Source of the DNA: Rhizobiales bacterium CCH3-A5
Lineage (GTDB): Bacteria; Pseudomonadota; Alphaproteobacteria; Rhizobiales; Beijerinckiaceae
Length of the DNA: 64,000 bases
Assembly (NCBI GenBank): GCA_001556025.1
Contig: LSIB01000044.1
Coordinates: forward strand, 7,907 to 71,906
Direction: 5' to 3'
In this document: positions 50,371 through 58,605 of the stretch, one piece after another
Numbering within the stretch: position 1 is the stretch's first letter
Layout: every line of letters begins with the position of its first letter
Notes under the pieces: model-generated
What the model was told of the DNA's origin: nothing
What the model saw: the letters and a program-made list of their open reading frames with translations, nothing else
Databases searched by the model: none
Made by a program: the position numbers and the translations under genes

Positions 50371-50916
50371 TCAGACCACCCCGAAATCCGTCCCTCGCCT
50401 CGCGCTCGCCAGCGCCGTCGCCAGCGCGTCGGCAAAGCCCTCGCGCTCGGCTGGCGACAAAGCGGCCGCGACAGGCACGCTCTGTCCGCGCGAGACCAGC
50501 GCAAGATGCAAAAGCCCGTAATCCTCGTCGGTCTGGCGCTCCAGCTTGGTCCAGGCCGGGTTGAAGCGCCAGATCGCCTCGCGGCCCTGATGCGAGACCT
50601 TCTTGAGCAGCACCTCGAGCGGGCTGACGACGATCCGCTCGAAGGCGCGGGCATGTCTGAAATTGACGTGGAAGGCGATGAACAGCGCGATCGCGTCGAG
50701 GCCGAAGAAGCCCGCCACCGGCCATGCGCCGAGCACCATGAACGGGATCGAGGCCGCCACGCTGATGAGGCAGACCAGCGTCATCACGGTCTGGAAGCCT
50801 TTTTGCCCAAGCGAGCGATGCGGCGTGATCGTCGCGTCGAAGACGGGGCGCTCTGCAATGGCGGCGTCGCCGACACCGGATGCGGGCATGCCCAAATCTG
50901 TCTTGCCGGAGCTCAT
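50371..50916 (-). CDS. DUF2244-family membrane protein
   Basis: A 181-aa inner-membrane protein with two adjacent helices (FQTVMTLVCLISVAASIPFM and WPVAGFFGLDAIALFIAFHV), then a cytoplasmic DUF2244 beta domain (ERIVVSPLEVLLKK, WRFNPAWTKLE). Start ATG 50916 gives MSSGKTDLGM. It is divergent from nth with only 20 bp between start codons, so the two promoters overlap each other's coding regions or leaders. In Rhizobiales this gene is commonly next to nth; function unknown. Confidence 0.85.
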   Translation of the reverse strand: MSSGKTDLGMPASGVGDAAIAERPVFDATITPHRSLGQKGFQTVMTLVCLISVAASIPFMVLGAWPVAGFFGLDAIALFIAFHVNFRHARAFERIVVSPLEVLLKKVSHQGREAIWRFNPAWTKLERQTDEDYGLLHLALVSRGQSVPVAAALSPAEREGFADALATALASARRGTDFGVV

Positions 50917-50936
50917 GGCGGCACTATAACGCCGCG

Positions 50937-51650
50937 ATGACGCAAGAGAACAGGCCAAGACGCCGCGCCGCCGGGACCGTCCCGACCATTCGAAAGGCAG
51001 GCAAGGCGCGGCCGCGCAAGGCCGCCGAAATCCGCGAAATCTTCCTGCGCTTCCAGGCCGCCAATCCCGAGCCGAAGGGTGAACTCGAACACGTCAACCC
51101 CTTCACGCTGCTGGTTGCGGTCGTTCTCTCGGCGCAGGCGACCGACGCCGGCGTCAACAAGGCGACGCGTAAGCTGTTCGCGCTGGCGGACACGCCCGAG
51201 GCGATGCTGGCGCTGGGCGAGGACCGGGTCCGCGACCTGGTCAGGACGATCGGCCTGTTCCGCACCAAGGCGAAGAACGTCATCGCGCTCTGCGAGAAGC
51301 TGATCGCTGAGTTCGGCGGGCAGGTGCCGACGACGCGCGCCGAACTGGAGAGCCTGCCCGGCGTCGGCCGCAAGACGGCCAACGTCGTGCTCAACATGGC
51401 CTTCGGCGAGATCACGCACGCGGTCGATACGCATGTCTTCCGCGTCGCCAACCGGCTGCGCCTTGCGCCTGGCCGGAGCGTGCTTCAGGTCGAGCAGGGT
51501 CTGGAGGCGGCCGTGCCCCACGAGTTCGGGCGGCACGCGCATCACTGGCTGATCCTGCATGGCCGTTACACCTGCAAGGCGCTGCGCCCGGTGTGCCCGG
51601 CCTGCCTGCTGGCCGATCTCTGCGACTCTGCCGACAAGCGCATCGCCTGA
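50937..51650 (+). CDS. nth: Endonuclease III
   Basis: A 237-aa DNA glycosylase/AP lyase for oxidised pyrimidines. The helix-hairpin-helix LPGVGRKTANVV carries the catalytic Lys, followed by the catalytic Asp in THAVDTHVFR. The [4Fe-4S] cluster has the C-x6-C-x2-C-x5-C spacing (CKALRPVCPACLLADLC). The N-terminal 30 residues are basic (RPRRRAAGTV). ATG 50937 is adjacent to the divergent DUF2244 gene. Confidence 0.97.
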   Translation: MTQENRPRRRAAGTVPTIRKAGKARPRKAAEIREIFLRFQAANPEPKGELEHVNPFTLLVAVVLSAQATDAGVNKATRKLFALADTPEAMLALGEDRVRDLVRTIGLFRTKAKNVIALCEKLIAEFGGQVPTTRAELESLPGVGRKTANVVLNMAFGEITHAVDTHVFRVANRLRLAPGRSVLQVEQGLEAAVPHEFGRHAHHWLILHGRYTCKALRPVCPACLLADLCDSADKRIA

Positions 51651-51743
51651 GCGTCGACCTCGCCTCGTCAAGCCTTGTTTCGTCAAAGCCTTGCCCGGCG
51701 CGGCTGCGCATGGAAGATGGGCGTCCGCGATGAAGGAGACGCC

Positions 51744-52250
51744 ATGCCCTCGACAATGCGCCACAGGGCGGGCCGGGACGATGACGGGGCCGTTCGCGAC
51801 GTTCTCGATCTGCAGGGCTATGTGCCCTATTTCCTCACGGCGATTTCGAACGCCTGGTCGCGTTCCTCCTCGCGGCTCTATCTCGACCGGTTCGGCGTCG
51901 GCGTCACCGAATGGCGCGTCATCTCGCAGCTCGCGATCGAGCCCGCCATCGCGGCCCAGCGCATCTGCGAGGTGATCGGGCTCGACAAAGGCGCGGTCAG
52001 CCGCTCCGTCGCGGCGCTTGTCGCGGCAGGCCACGTCGCGGAAAGCCCCGATGCCCGCGACGCCCGCCGTCAGGTGCTGGAGCTGACGCCGAGCGGCTAC
52101 GCCCTGCACGACCGGCTGATCGCGCTTGCCACCGCGCGCGAACAGCTCATGCTCGCCGGCTTTTCCGAGGAGGAGCGGGCGCAACTGACCGGCTATCTGC
52201 GCCGGCTCCATGCCCGTCTGCCGGCGCTGAAAGAGTTCCAGCCGGTCTGA
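51744..52250 (+). CDS. MarR-family transcriptional regulator
   Basis: A 168-aa winged-helix regulator. The DNA-binding core is GVTEWRVISQLAIEPAIAAQ, then RICEVIGLDKGAVSRSVAAL (recognition helix), and the wing DARDARRQVLELTPSG. GAAGGAG precedes ATG 51744. Its target is not evident; the nearest genes are nth upstream and a convergent DUF547 gene. Confidence 0.92.
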   Translation: MPSTMRHRAGRDDDGAVRDVLDLQGYVPYFLTAISNAWSRSSSRLYLDRFGVGVTEWRVISQLAIEPAIAAQRICEVIGLDKGAVSRSVAALVAAGHVAESPDARDARRQVLELTPSGYALHDRLIALATAREQLMLAGFSEEERAQLTGYLRRLHARLPALKEFQPV

Positions 52251-52263
52251 GATCGGCGACGCC

Positions 52264-53091
52264 TCACACGCTGTTCAATCGCCAGTCATAGTCATATCCG
52301 GCGATCCGGCTCGCTTGCGCGAGAGCCTGCGCCTGCGGCCCGGCGGCATAGCGCCGCCAATGTGCAAACAGGGCCGCCTGATTGCCGAAATCGGCCGCGA
52401 ACCACGAATAGATCCGCGAGGCGGTGACCGCCTCGCCTGCCACGCTGACCCCGCGTGGGTGGTTGACATAGGCGCGCGCGCCGCGCTCCAGCATCGCTTC
52501 CAGATTGGCCCCGGTGAACGCCTCACGCGGCAGATCGGGGCAGCCGATCGAGGCGCAGTTGACGGCGTAATGCACGCGCGGATCGCGCCAGAGCTTGCGC
52601 AGGATCTCGTGCTCGATGTCGTCGAGCGAAAGATCGACGCCCTCGACCTTCAGGAGCTTCGCCCGCCACGGGCCGGAGCCGAACAGCGAGCCGCCGAGAT
52701 TGATGTCGCGGATCGAGGCGAGCGGGTAGCGCTCCAGCACAAGCGCGATCGTGCGGGCATTGTAGAGATTGGCCCAGAAGGCGAACTGGTCGCGCCGCGA
52801 CAGCCGCGTCACCGTGACGCCGGACAGCATGACGAGATAGGCCGCCAGCGGCTCGCGCGCCTCGGCCTTCCAGCGTCCATAATCGACGCCCATGACGCCG
52901 TCCGGGCGCGGCCTGAGAAAGCGCGCAAGCAGCTTCGTCCAGGCGGAATGGTCGGGCGGGCTGTCGGTCCCGCTCGGGGAGAAGCGCTCGTTCAGCCCGC
53001 CGGCCATGGCAGGCTGCAGGCGCAAGCCGATCAGCGCCGCGAGGCCGAGGCCGGCGGCGCGTCGACTGGGTTGTGGAAAGCTGGTGGACAT
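52264..53091 (-). CDS. DUF547-family secreted protein
   Basis: A 275-aa protein with a signal peptide that resembles a Tat leader ([20 protein letters not shown], cleavage near AMAGG). The DUF547 domain follows, with RRDQFAFWANLYNARTIALV, the Cys-containing VHYAVNCASIGCPDLPREAF and SRIYSWFAADFG. The family resembles papain/transglutaminase-like folds, but no enzyme activity is established. ATG 53091 has AGG upstream. Confidence 0.88.
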   Translation of the reverse strand: MSTSFPQPSRRAAGLGLAALIGLRLQPAMAGGLNERFSPSGTDSPPDHSAWTKLLARFLRPRPDGVMGVDYGRWKAEAREPLAAYLVMLSGVTVTRLSRRDQFAFWANLYNARTIALVLERYPLASIRDINLGGSLFGSGPWRAKLLKVEGVDLSLDDIEHEILRKLWRDPRVHYAVNCASIGCPDLPREAFTGANLEAMLERGARAYVNHPRGVSVAGEAVTASRIYSWFAADFGNQAALFAHWRRYAAGPQAQALAQASRIAGYDYDWRLNSV

Positions 53092-53160
53092 CGGGACCTC
53101 TGCCGCCAGCCAGTCAGGCAATGCGCTCACAGGCAAGTCGCATTGCCGTGACGCCAGCGC

Positions 53161-53412
53161 CTACCAGCGGCCGAATCCGTAGCCGAAGCCGATCCCGCCA
53201 TAGGGGCCGCCGAAGTCGCGATAGGCGAAAGCCCGGCGGCTGGCGGCGCGGTCGAGGTCGATCTCCTGCATGCATTGCGCGAAGGCGTCCGTTCCGGCGC
53301 GGAAGCCGTAGCCGCGGCACTGTTCGGCGTCGAGCGCGCGGCGCTCCTCCAGCGTGATGCAGCCGCCGGCCAGCGCCGCCAGCCCGAGAGCGAGAAACAA
53401 TCCGGTCTTCAT
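53161..53412 (-). CDS. Small lipoprotein
   Basis: An 83-aa protein with a lipobox (LAALAGGC, lipidated Cys about residue 18) and an otherwise short mature chain containing two more Cys and a Gly/Tyr-rich tail (FGGPYGGIGFGYGFGRW). GAAAGGA precedes ATG 53412. It lies 67 bp after the 94-aa secreted protein gene on the same strand, probably in the same transcript. Function unknown. Confidence 0.75.
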   Translation of the reverse strand: MKTGLFLALGLAALAGGCITLEERRALDAEQCRGYGFRAGTDAFAQCMQEIDLDRAASRRAFAYRDFGGPYGGIGFGYGFGRW

Positions 53413-53479
53413 GGCCAGTCCTTTCGGCATCCTGCCAGCAGCAGAGACCGCAATTGCGTCAGCATTTCGAGATGCTGGC

Positions 53480-53764
53480 TCAGTCCCAGGGCAGATCGAC
53501 CTTGCAGCGATAACCCACGAAGCATTGCGCCGAGTCGCGGCTCGGAACGAAGGCGGGTTCGAGATACTCGCCATGCTGGCAGAAGCCGCCATCGCGCACG
53601 AAGCGGTCATAGGTATGGCCGCCCGTTCCCAGCACGATCGCGCCGCCGGCCGTGACGCTTTGGCGGTTAGCGGCGCAGAGACGGTCTGGCGTCGAGGGAC
53701 GCGGCTGCGCCAGCGCCGGCATGGCGGCAAGCAGGAGCAGGGTCGAGAGGGCGATCGGTTTCAT
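53480..53764 (-). CDS. Small secreted protein with four cysteines
   Basis: A 94-aa protein with a clear signal peptide (MKPIALSTLLLLAAMPALAQ) and a 74-aa mature chain with four Cys (LCAANR, GFCQHG, AQCFVG, YRCKVD) that could form two disulfides. No family recognised. An EcfG-like promoter at 53794-53818 gives a leader of about 22 nt, so it is a likely envelope stress protein. The small lipoprotein gene follows. Confidence 0.75.
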   Translation of the reverse strand: MKPIALSTLLLLAAMPALAQPRPSTPDRLCAANRQSVTAGGAIVLGTGGHTYDRFVRDGGFCQHGEYLEPAFVPSRDSAQCFVGYRCKVDLPWD

Positions 53765-53793
53765 CGGCGTCTCCTTTGCGACGATACGAGCCT

Positions 53794-53818
53794 AACACGC
53801 CACGCGGATGCGCGTTCC
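53794..53818 (-). promoter_or_regulatory. EcfG-like promoter of the small secreted protein gene
   Basis: Minus strand: GGAAC, 16 bp, TGTT. One deviation from CGTT, the same as the site at 3730. Confidence 0.5.
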
Positions 53819-53882
53819 CTTGACGCAGCCGCCCTCATCGGCCATCGCTCCGCCCGCTGTGATGACGACCCGGAGCCGCGCC

Positions 53883-54725
53883 ATGTCCACGACCGATCTG
53901 AGCCAGACCATCGACGCCGCCTGGGAGGCGCGCGCCGAGATCGGGGTCTCGACGAAGGGCGCGGTGCGCGAGGCGGTCGAGACCACAATCGAGATGCTGG
54001 ATTCAGGCTCCGCACGCGTCGCCGAAAAGCAGGACGGCGACTGGGTCGTGCATCAGTGGCTGAAGAAGGCGGTGCTGCTCTCCTTCCGCCTGACGGACAA
54101 CATGATCATCGCCAACGGCCCTGGAGACGCCGTGTTCTGGGACAAGGTGCCATCGAAATTCGCAGGCTGGGGCGAGAACCGCTTCCGCGCCGCAGGCTTC
54201 CGCGTGGTCCCGCCGGCGGCGGCGCGGAAAGGCTCCTTCATCGCCCAGAACGTCGTGCTGATGCCGTCCTTCGTCAATATCGGCGCCTATGTCGACACCG
54301 GCACGATGGTCGACACCTGGGCGACCGTCGGCTCCTGCGCGCAGATCGGCAAGAACGTCCACTTGTCGGGCGGCGTCGGTATCGGCGGCGTGTTGGAGCC
54401 GCTGCAGGCCAACCCGACCATCATCGAAGACAACTGCTTCATCGGCGCGCGCTCCGAGGTCGTCGAGGGCGTCATCGTCGGCGAGGGCTCGGTGCTCTCG
54501 ATGGGCGTCTTCATCTCGGCCTCGACCAAGATCGTCGATCGCGCCACCGGGGCGGTCCATCTCGGCAAGGTGCCGCCCTATTCGGTGGTGGTGCCGGGCT
54601 CTCTGCCCGGAAAACCGTTCCCGGACGGCACGCCCGGCCCCTCGCTCTCCTGCGCCGTCATCGTCAAGACGGTCGATGCGCAGACGCGCTCGAAGACGGG
54701 CATCAACGAGCTGCTGCGGGATTGA
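53883..54725 (+). CDS. dapD: Tetrahydrodipicolinate N-succinyltransferase
   Basis: A 280-aa left-handed beta-helix acyltransferase of the lysine/diaminopimelate pathway, using succinyl-CoA. The N-terminal helical domain is followed by [20 protein letters not shown], hexapeptide repeats ([40 protein letters not shown]), and the C-terminal [23 protein letters not shown] 53883 fits the family start. Its stop abuts the convergent DUF1269 stop. Confidence 0.97.
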   Translation: MSTTDLSQTIDAAWEARAEIGVSTKGAVREAVETTIEMLDSGSARVAEKQDGDWVVHQWLKKAVLLSFRLTDNMIIANGPGDAVFWDKVPSKFAGWGENRFRAAGFRVVPPAAARKGSFIAQNVVLMPSFVNIGAYVDTGTMVDTWATVGSCAQIGKNVHLSGGVGIGGVLEPLQANPTIIEDNCFIGARSEVVEGVIVGEGSVLSMGVFISASTKIVDRATGAVHLGKVPPYSVVVPGSLPGKPFPDGTPGPSLSCAVIVKTVDAQTRSKTGINELLRD

Positions 54726-55289
54726 TCAGCCCACCGGCGTCGGCGCGCCCGTTCCCTGCGGATAGGGCGCGGGCGGCGTGTCGGAGGCCGGCGTCGTCGC
54801 CGACCCGGTCGCCGCGAGCGCATCGCGCAGCTTCTGCTCCTGGCTGTGGTCGAGCGAGGTCTTCAACACCACGCCGCCGGTGCCCTGGAGCGCGTCGAGC
54901 ACCTTGTCGGCGGTCATCTTGTTGATCAGCACGAAGAGCGCGGCGTTGCCGGGCTGAAGGCTGGCCGCAAGCTCCTTCATGAAGCCGTCATTGACGCCGT
55001 AATCGGTCAATGCACCGCCGAGCGCGCCGGACGCTGCGCCGAGCGCCGCGCCAAAAACCGGCATCAGGAAGATCGCGCCGATCAGCAGCCCCCAGAACGA
55101 ACCCGAGGCCGCCCCGAGCGCTGTCGTATTGAGAAGCTGGTTGAGCTTGACCTTGCCGCCTTCCTGCATGACCGCGATGGCGGCGTCGCCGATCTCGATC
55201 AGGTATTCCTTCTGCAGCGAAATGACCTTCTGGCGCATCTCCTCGGCGCGGGCCTCGCTCGGATAGACGATGACGACGAGATCAGACAT
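54726..55289 (-). CDS. DUF1269-family membrane protein
   Basis: A 187-aa protein with an N-terminal cytoplasmic alpha/beta part (MSDLVVIVYPSEARAEEMRQ), a Gly/Ala-rich hairpin of two helices (FWGLLIGAIFLMPVFGAALG, then ASGALGGALTDYG), and a soluble domain with LFVLINKMTADKV. This is the DUF1269 pattern, often seen among stress-induced genes. A perfect EcfG-type promoter lies 64 bp upstream. Function unknown. Confidence 0.88.
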   Translation of the reverse strand: MSDLVVIVYPSEARAEEMRQKVISLQKEYLIEIGDAAIAVMQEGGKVKLNQLLNTTALGAASGSFWGLLIGAIFLMPVFGAALGAASGALGGALTDYGVNDGFMKELAASLQPGNAALFVLINKMTADKVLDALQGTGGVVLKTSLDHSQEQKLRDALAATGSATTPASDTPPAPYPQGTGAPTPVG

Positions 55290-55352
55290 GGGACGCTCCT
55301 GCCGTGGGTGCCTGCAATAACCCTGTCGCGCCTATATGACGGACGCGTGGCG

Positions 55353-55378
55353 AACGCGGCGGCGGCTCTGCCGGTTCC
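55353..55378 (-). promoter_or_regulatory. EcfG-type promoter of the DUF1269 gene
   Basis: Minus strand: GGAAC, 17 bp, CGTT, an exact consensus match. Its predicted start is about 56 nt before ATG 55289. Confidence 0.78.
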
Positions 55379-55399
55379 CGGCGCAAGCCACGCTCCTGT

Positions 55400-56884
55400 T
55401 CATTCCCCGCCCCTGAGATCGGCCGCCTTGCTGCGCAGCGGCAGCTCTCTCATCCGGATCATGAAGGTGAGCGCCATAGCGAAGCCGAAGGCAGTGGCGG
55501 CGAAAACATAGCCGAACAGGCGCACCATCGTCTCGCGGTCGACCGCCCCCAGCTTCAGCGCTTCCGGCGAGAGGCCAGCGCCCTGTCCGCCGACGCCGCC
55601 GAGCACGATCGCGCCGAACACCGCCACGATCAGCGCCCCGCCGATCTGGCGGAAGAAGTTCGCCACCGCCGTTGCCGTGCCCATCTGGTAGGGCAGGACG
55701 GCGTTCTGGATCGAGACGGTCGCGACTGGCAGCATCGTGCCGAGCCCGAAGCTGATCACGGCGAGCAGCAATCCGAAGGGGATCAGAGGCATCCGCCCGG
55801 CGAAGGCCGCGAGCAGGACCATGCCCGCGAGCGCGACGCTGAGGCCGATCACGGGCAGGCGCTTGTAATGCGTGGTGCGCGTCAGGGCCTGTCCAGACAG
55901 GGTCGCGCCGATCACCGTGCCGCAGGTCAGCGGCAGCAGGCCGAGCCCCGAAGAGGTCGCCGACAGGCCAGCCACCGTCTCGAAATAGAGCGGCAGGTAG
56001 ATCGTCAGCCCGATGAAGGTGCCCATCCCGAAGCCCGCCGCGATCGTACCGTCGCGCACGACCGGGTTCGCCAGGATCGCAAGCGGGATCAGAGGCTCGT
56101 CGGCCGAGCGCAGCCGCCAGGCGAAGGCGATCCAGAGCAGGAGCGACAGGCCGACCAGCGCCAGGATCGGAGCCGAGACCCAAGGGTAATGCGTGCCGCC
56201 CCAGGACAGAGCGAGCAGCAGCGTCATCGTCGCGGCCGTCATCAGGACCGCGCCGAGCACGTCGAGCCTGTGCGGGCGCTCATGGCGCGGCAGCCGCTTC
56301 AGCGCCGAACTCGTCATCCAGTAGGCGGCGAGCCCGAGCGGCAGGTTGATCCAGAAGATCACCGACCAGTGCAGCGCCTCGGCGATGATCCCGCCCAGCA
56401 CCGGCCCCATCACCGAGGAGACGAAGAAGACGCTGGCGATGTAGACCTGATACTTGCCGCGCTCCTTCGGCGGCACCATGTCGGCGATGATCGTCTGCGC
56501 CAGCGCGATCAGCCCGCCGCCGCCGAGCCCCTGGACGAAGCGCGCCACCACCAGCAGCCAGAGGCTCGGCGCGACCGCGCAGGCGACGGAGCCGAGGATG
56601 AAGACGACGATGCCCGAGAGCAGCGTCACCCGGCGGCCATGGATGTCGGCGAGCTTGCCGTAGAGTGGCGTCACTGCGGTCGAGGCCAGCAGATAGGCGG
56701 TGATGACCCAGGGCAGGTGGGCGACATCGTTGAGCTCGCGGCCGATCGTCGGCATCGCGGTCGCGACGATGGTCTGGTCAAGCGCCGCCAAAAACATCGC
56801 CAGCATGATGCCGATGATGATCGAGCGAATGTCCTCATGGCTCATCGGCGCGGCGACCGCGTCAGTCTCGACCGGCTTGTCCAT
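55400..56884 (-). CDS. MFS drug exporter, DHA2 (EmrB/QacA) family
   Basis: A 494-aa antiporter with 14 predicted helices. Motif LDQTIVATAMPTIGREL is in the first helix, GKLADIHGRRVTLLSGI is motif A, and VARFVQGLGGGGLIALAQTI and GPVLGGIIAE (motif C) are DHA2 hallmarks. ATG 56884 is chosen; the in-frame extension to 56968 is not conserved-looking. The drug spectrum cannot be predicted. No membrane-fusion partner (EmrA) is adjacent. Confidence 0.92.
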   Translation of the reverse strand: MDKPVETDAVAAPMSHEDIRSIIIGIMLAMFLAALDQTIVATAMPTIGRELNDVAHLPWVITAYLLASTAVTPLYGKLADIHGRRVTLLSGIVVFILGSVACAVAPSLWLLVVARFVQGLGGGGLIALAQTIIADMVPPKERGKYQVYIASVFFVSSVMGPVLGGIIAEALHWSVIFWINLPLGLAAYWMTSSALKRLPRHERPHRLDVLGAVLMTAATMTLLLALSWGGTHYPWVSAPILALVGLSLLLWIAFAWRLRSADEPLIPLAILANPVVRDGTIAAGFGMGTFIGLTIYLPLYFETVAGLSATSSGLGLLPLTCGTVIGATLSGQALTRTTHYKRLPVIGLSVALAGMVLLAAFAGRMPLIPFGLLLAVISFGLGTMLPVATVSIQNAVLPYQMGTATAVANFFRQIGGALIVAVFGAIVLGGVGGQGAGLSPEALKLGAVDRETMVRLFGYVFAATAFGFAMALTFMIRMRELPLRSKAADLRGGE

Positions 56885-57043
56885 GAATGCTCGCGCCTGC
56901 CCGTGCGTCTGGGTAATGATGGAGTGTAGGGCGGCTGCCCGCCATGCGGTAGGGACGGGGCGGAACATGCGTCATGCGTGGCTTGCGTCCACAAGCATCG
57001 CTGCCTAGCCTCCTCCGCGAAGAGGACCGAGCCGGAGACCGCG

Positions 57044-57658
57044 ATGAGCCCCGAATTCCTGCTGACCACATTGATCGTGGTCGCCTCGCCCGGCACCGGC
57101 GCGCTCTTCACCATCGCGGCCGGCCTGTCGCATGGCGCGCGCGCCAGCCTGATCGCGGCCTTCGCCTGCACGCTCGGCATCATTCCGCATATGGCGGCCG
57201 CGATCACCGGGCTGGCGGCGCTGCTGCACACCAGCGCGCTCGCCTTCCAGGTGCTGAAATATCTCGGCGTCGCCTATCTGCTCTACATGGCCTGGGCGAC
57301 GCTGCGAGAGAACGGTGCGCTGCGTGTCGACGAGGCCGCCGCGCCGCGTTCGGCTCGTCAGGTCATCGTTTCTGGCGTCCTGATCAATATCCTCAATCCC
57401 AAGCTTTCGATCTTTTTCTTCGCCTTCCTGCCGCAATTCGTCAGCGCCGGCGAACCCCATGCGCTCGCCCGCATGCTCGAACTGAGCGCCGTCTTCATGG
57501 CGGCGACCTTCGTGGTCTTCGCCGCCTATGGCGTGTTCGCCGCCGCGATGCGCCGCCATGTCATCTCGCGCCCGGCCGTGATGGCCTGGCTGCGCCGGCT
57601 CTTCGCCGGCGCGTTTGCCGCGCTCGGCCTGAAGCTCGCTTTCGCCGAGCGCAACTGA
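57044..57658 (+). CDS. LysE/RhtB-family exporter
   Basis: A 204-aa inner-membrane exporter. SPEFLLTTLIVVASPGTGAL is the N-terminal motif and VLINILNPKLSIFFFAFLPQ the central one, both typical of LysE/RhtB. ATG 57044 starts at the first helix. It is divergent from the DHA2 exporter and converges on a Crp/Fnr gene (6-bp gap). Substrate unknown. Confidence 0.91.
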   Translation: MSPEFLLTTLIVVASPGTGALFTIAAGLSHGARASLIAAFACTLGIIPHMAAAITGLAALLHTSALAFQVLKYLGVAYLLYMAWATLRENGALRVDEAAAPRSARQVIVSGVLINILNPKLSIFFFAFLPQFVSAGEPHALARMLELSAVFMAATFVVFAAYGVFAAAMRRHVISRPAVMAWLRRLFAGAFAALGLKLAFAERN

Positions 57659-57664
57659 GACGCT

Positions 57665-58336
57665 TCAGCCCTCGGCCAGCGCCCGCAGCTTCTCGAAGTC
57701 GGTGATCGCCATCGTCCTGCCGTCGACATCGACGCCATGGTCGCGCAGCACGTTGAACAGGCGGGATAGGTTGGCCGGCGTCATGCCGAGCTCCAGCGCC
57801 AGAGCCCGCTTGGAATAGGTCAGGCGGACCACGCTCTTGTCGTCGCTGCGCGAGAGCTGCAGCAGGATCCATTGGCCGAGCCGCTGCTCGGCGGTGCGCA
57901 GCTTCTGGTCGAGCAGCCGGTCGATCAGGAGCAGGTTGCTGCGCGAGGAATGCTCCAGCGCGGCGTAGCACAGGCCGGCGTCCTCGCGCAGCGCCCGCAG
58001 GAACGCGGCCGTCTCGATCGCCAGCGATTCGGTCGGCTCGCGCGTGATCAGCGAGACCGGCGAGGGCGAGCCGCGCACGGCGGTCGCGACCTCGAACACC
58101 ACCGGCGCCTCGACCGCGAGCAGGATCGTCTCCGAGGCGTTGATTCGGCTCCAGGCCTCGACCGAGCCGGTCCGCATGCAATGCACGAAGCGCGGCGGCT
58201 CGCCATGCCGGTTGATCTCGATGCCGGCCGAGTAGGACTGGAACACGCAATGGGGCACGAGCGCCTTGAGCGTGGCTTCCTTGGCGTCCGTAAACAGCGG
58301 AAACGTCCTCAGAATCGGGATAATGGCCTCAGGCAT
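57665..58336 (-). CDS. Crp/Fnr-family transcriptional regulator
   Basis: A 223-aa regulator with a cNMP-like barrel (about 10-125) and a winged helix (YSKRALALELGMTPANLSRL, about 170-190). No Fe-S cysteine cluster is visible, so it is not a typical Fnr. A perfect palindrome (58479-58493) lies about 145 bp upstream and could be an operator. The remaining DNA between 58337 and 58605 holds only a GC-rich CCCCTCCCC/AAGGGGG hairpin near the HpaB-family stop. Confidence 0.9.
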   Translation of the reverse strand: MPEAIIPILRTFPLFTDAKEATLKALVPHCVFQSYSAGIEINRHGEPPRFVHCMRTGSVEAWSRINASETILLAVEAPVVFEVATAVRGSPSPVSLITREPTESLAIETAAFLRALREDAGLCYAALEHSSRSNLLLIDRLLDQKLRTAEQRLGQWILLQLSRSDDKSVVRLTYSKRALALELGMTPANLSRLFNVLRDHGVDVDGRTMAITDFEKLRALAEG

Positions 58337-58478
58337 GCGCAGTCCCGGCCGGGTGGGCGGGGGAGGCGGACAAGGCCGCCGCTGAGAGACGGGACCGGGC
58401 GGGACAGGTTAGGCCGGCTTGTCGCAGATCATGTCGGTCGCGGAGCGGTTTCAAACGGTGTGCCTCGATGACGGCGAT

Positions 58479-58493
58479 GTCGAACGGTTCGAC
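58479..58493. promoter_or_regulatory. Perfect palindrome upstream of the Crp/Fnr gene
   Basis: GTCGAAC-G-GTTCGAC, a 7-bp inverted repeat about one base around its centre. A candidate regulator site; the cognate protein is unknown. Confidence 0.4.
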
Positions 58494-58605
58494 AATCTTT
58501 GTCTCGAAACAGGGTCACTAGGCAATCCCGCCTAGGCAATCCGGCCGATCTCCGCCACCGATGGACCTGGCGGCGTCGCCCCTCCCCACAAGGGGGTAAG
58601 TCGTC

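Noticed and set aside
57665..58336. Fnr-type oxygen sensor
   Set aside because: No N-terminal cysteine cluster is visible, so only a general Crp/Fnr call is justified.
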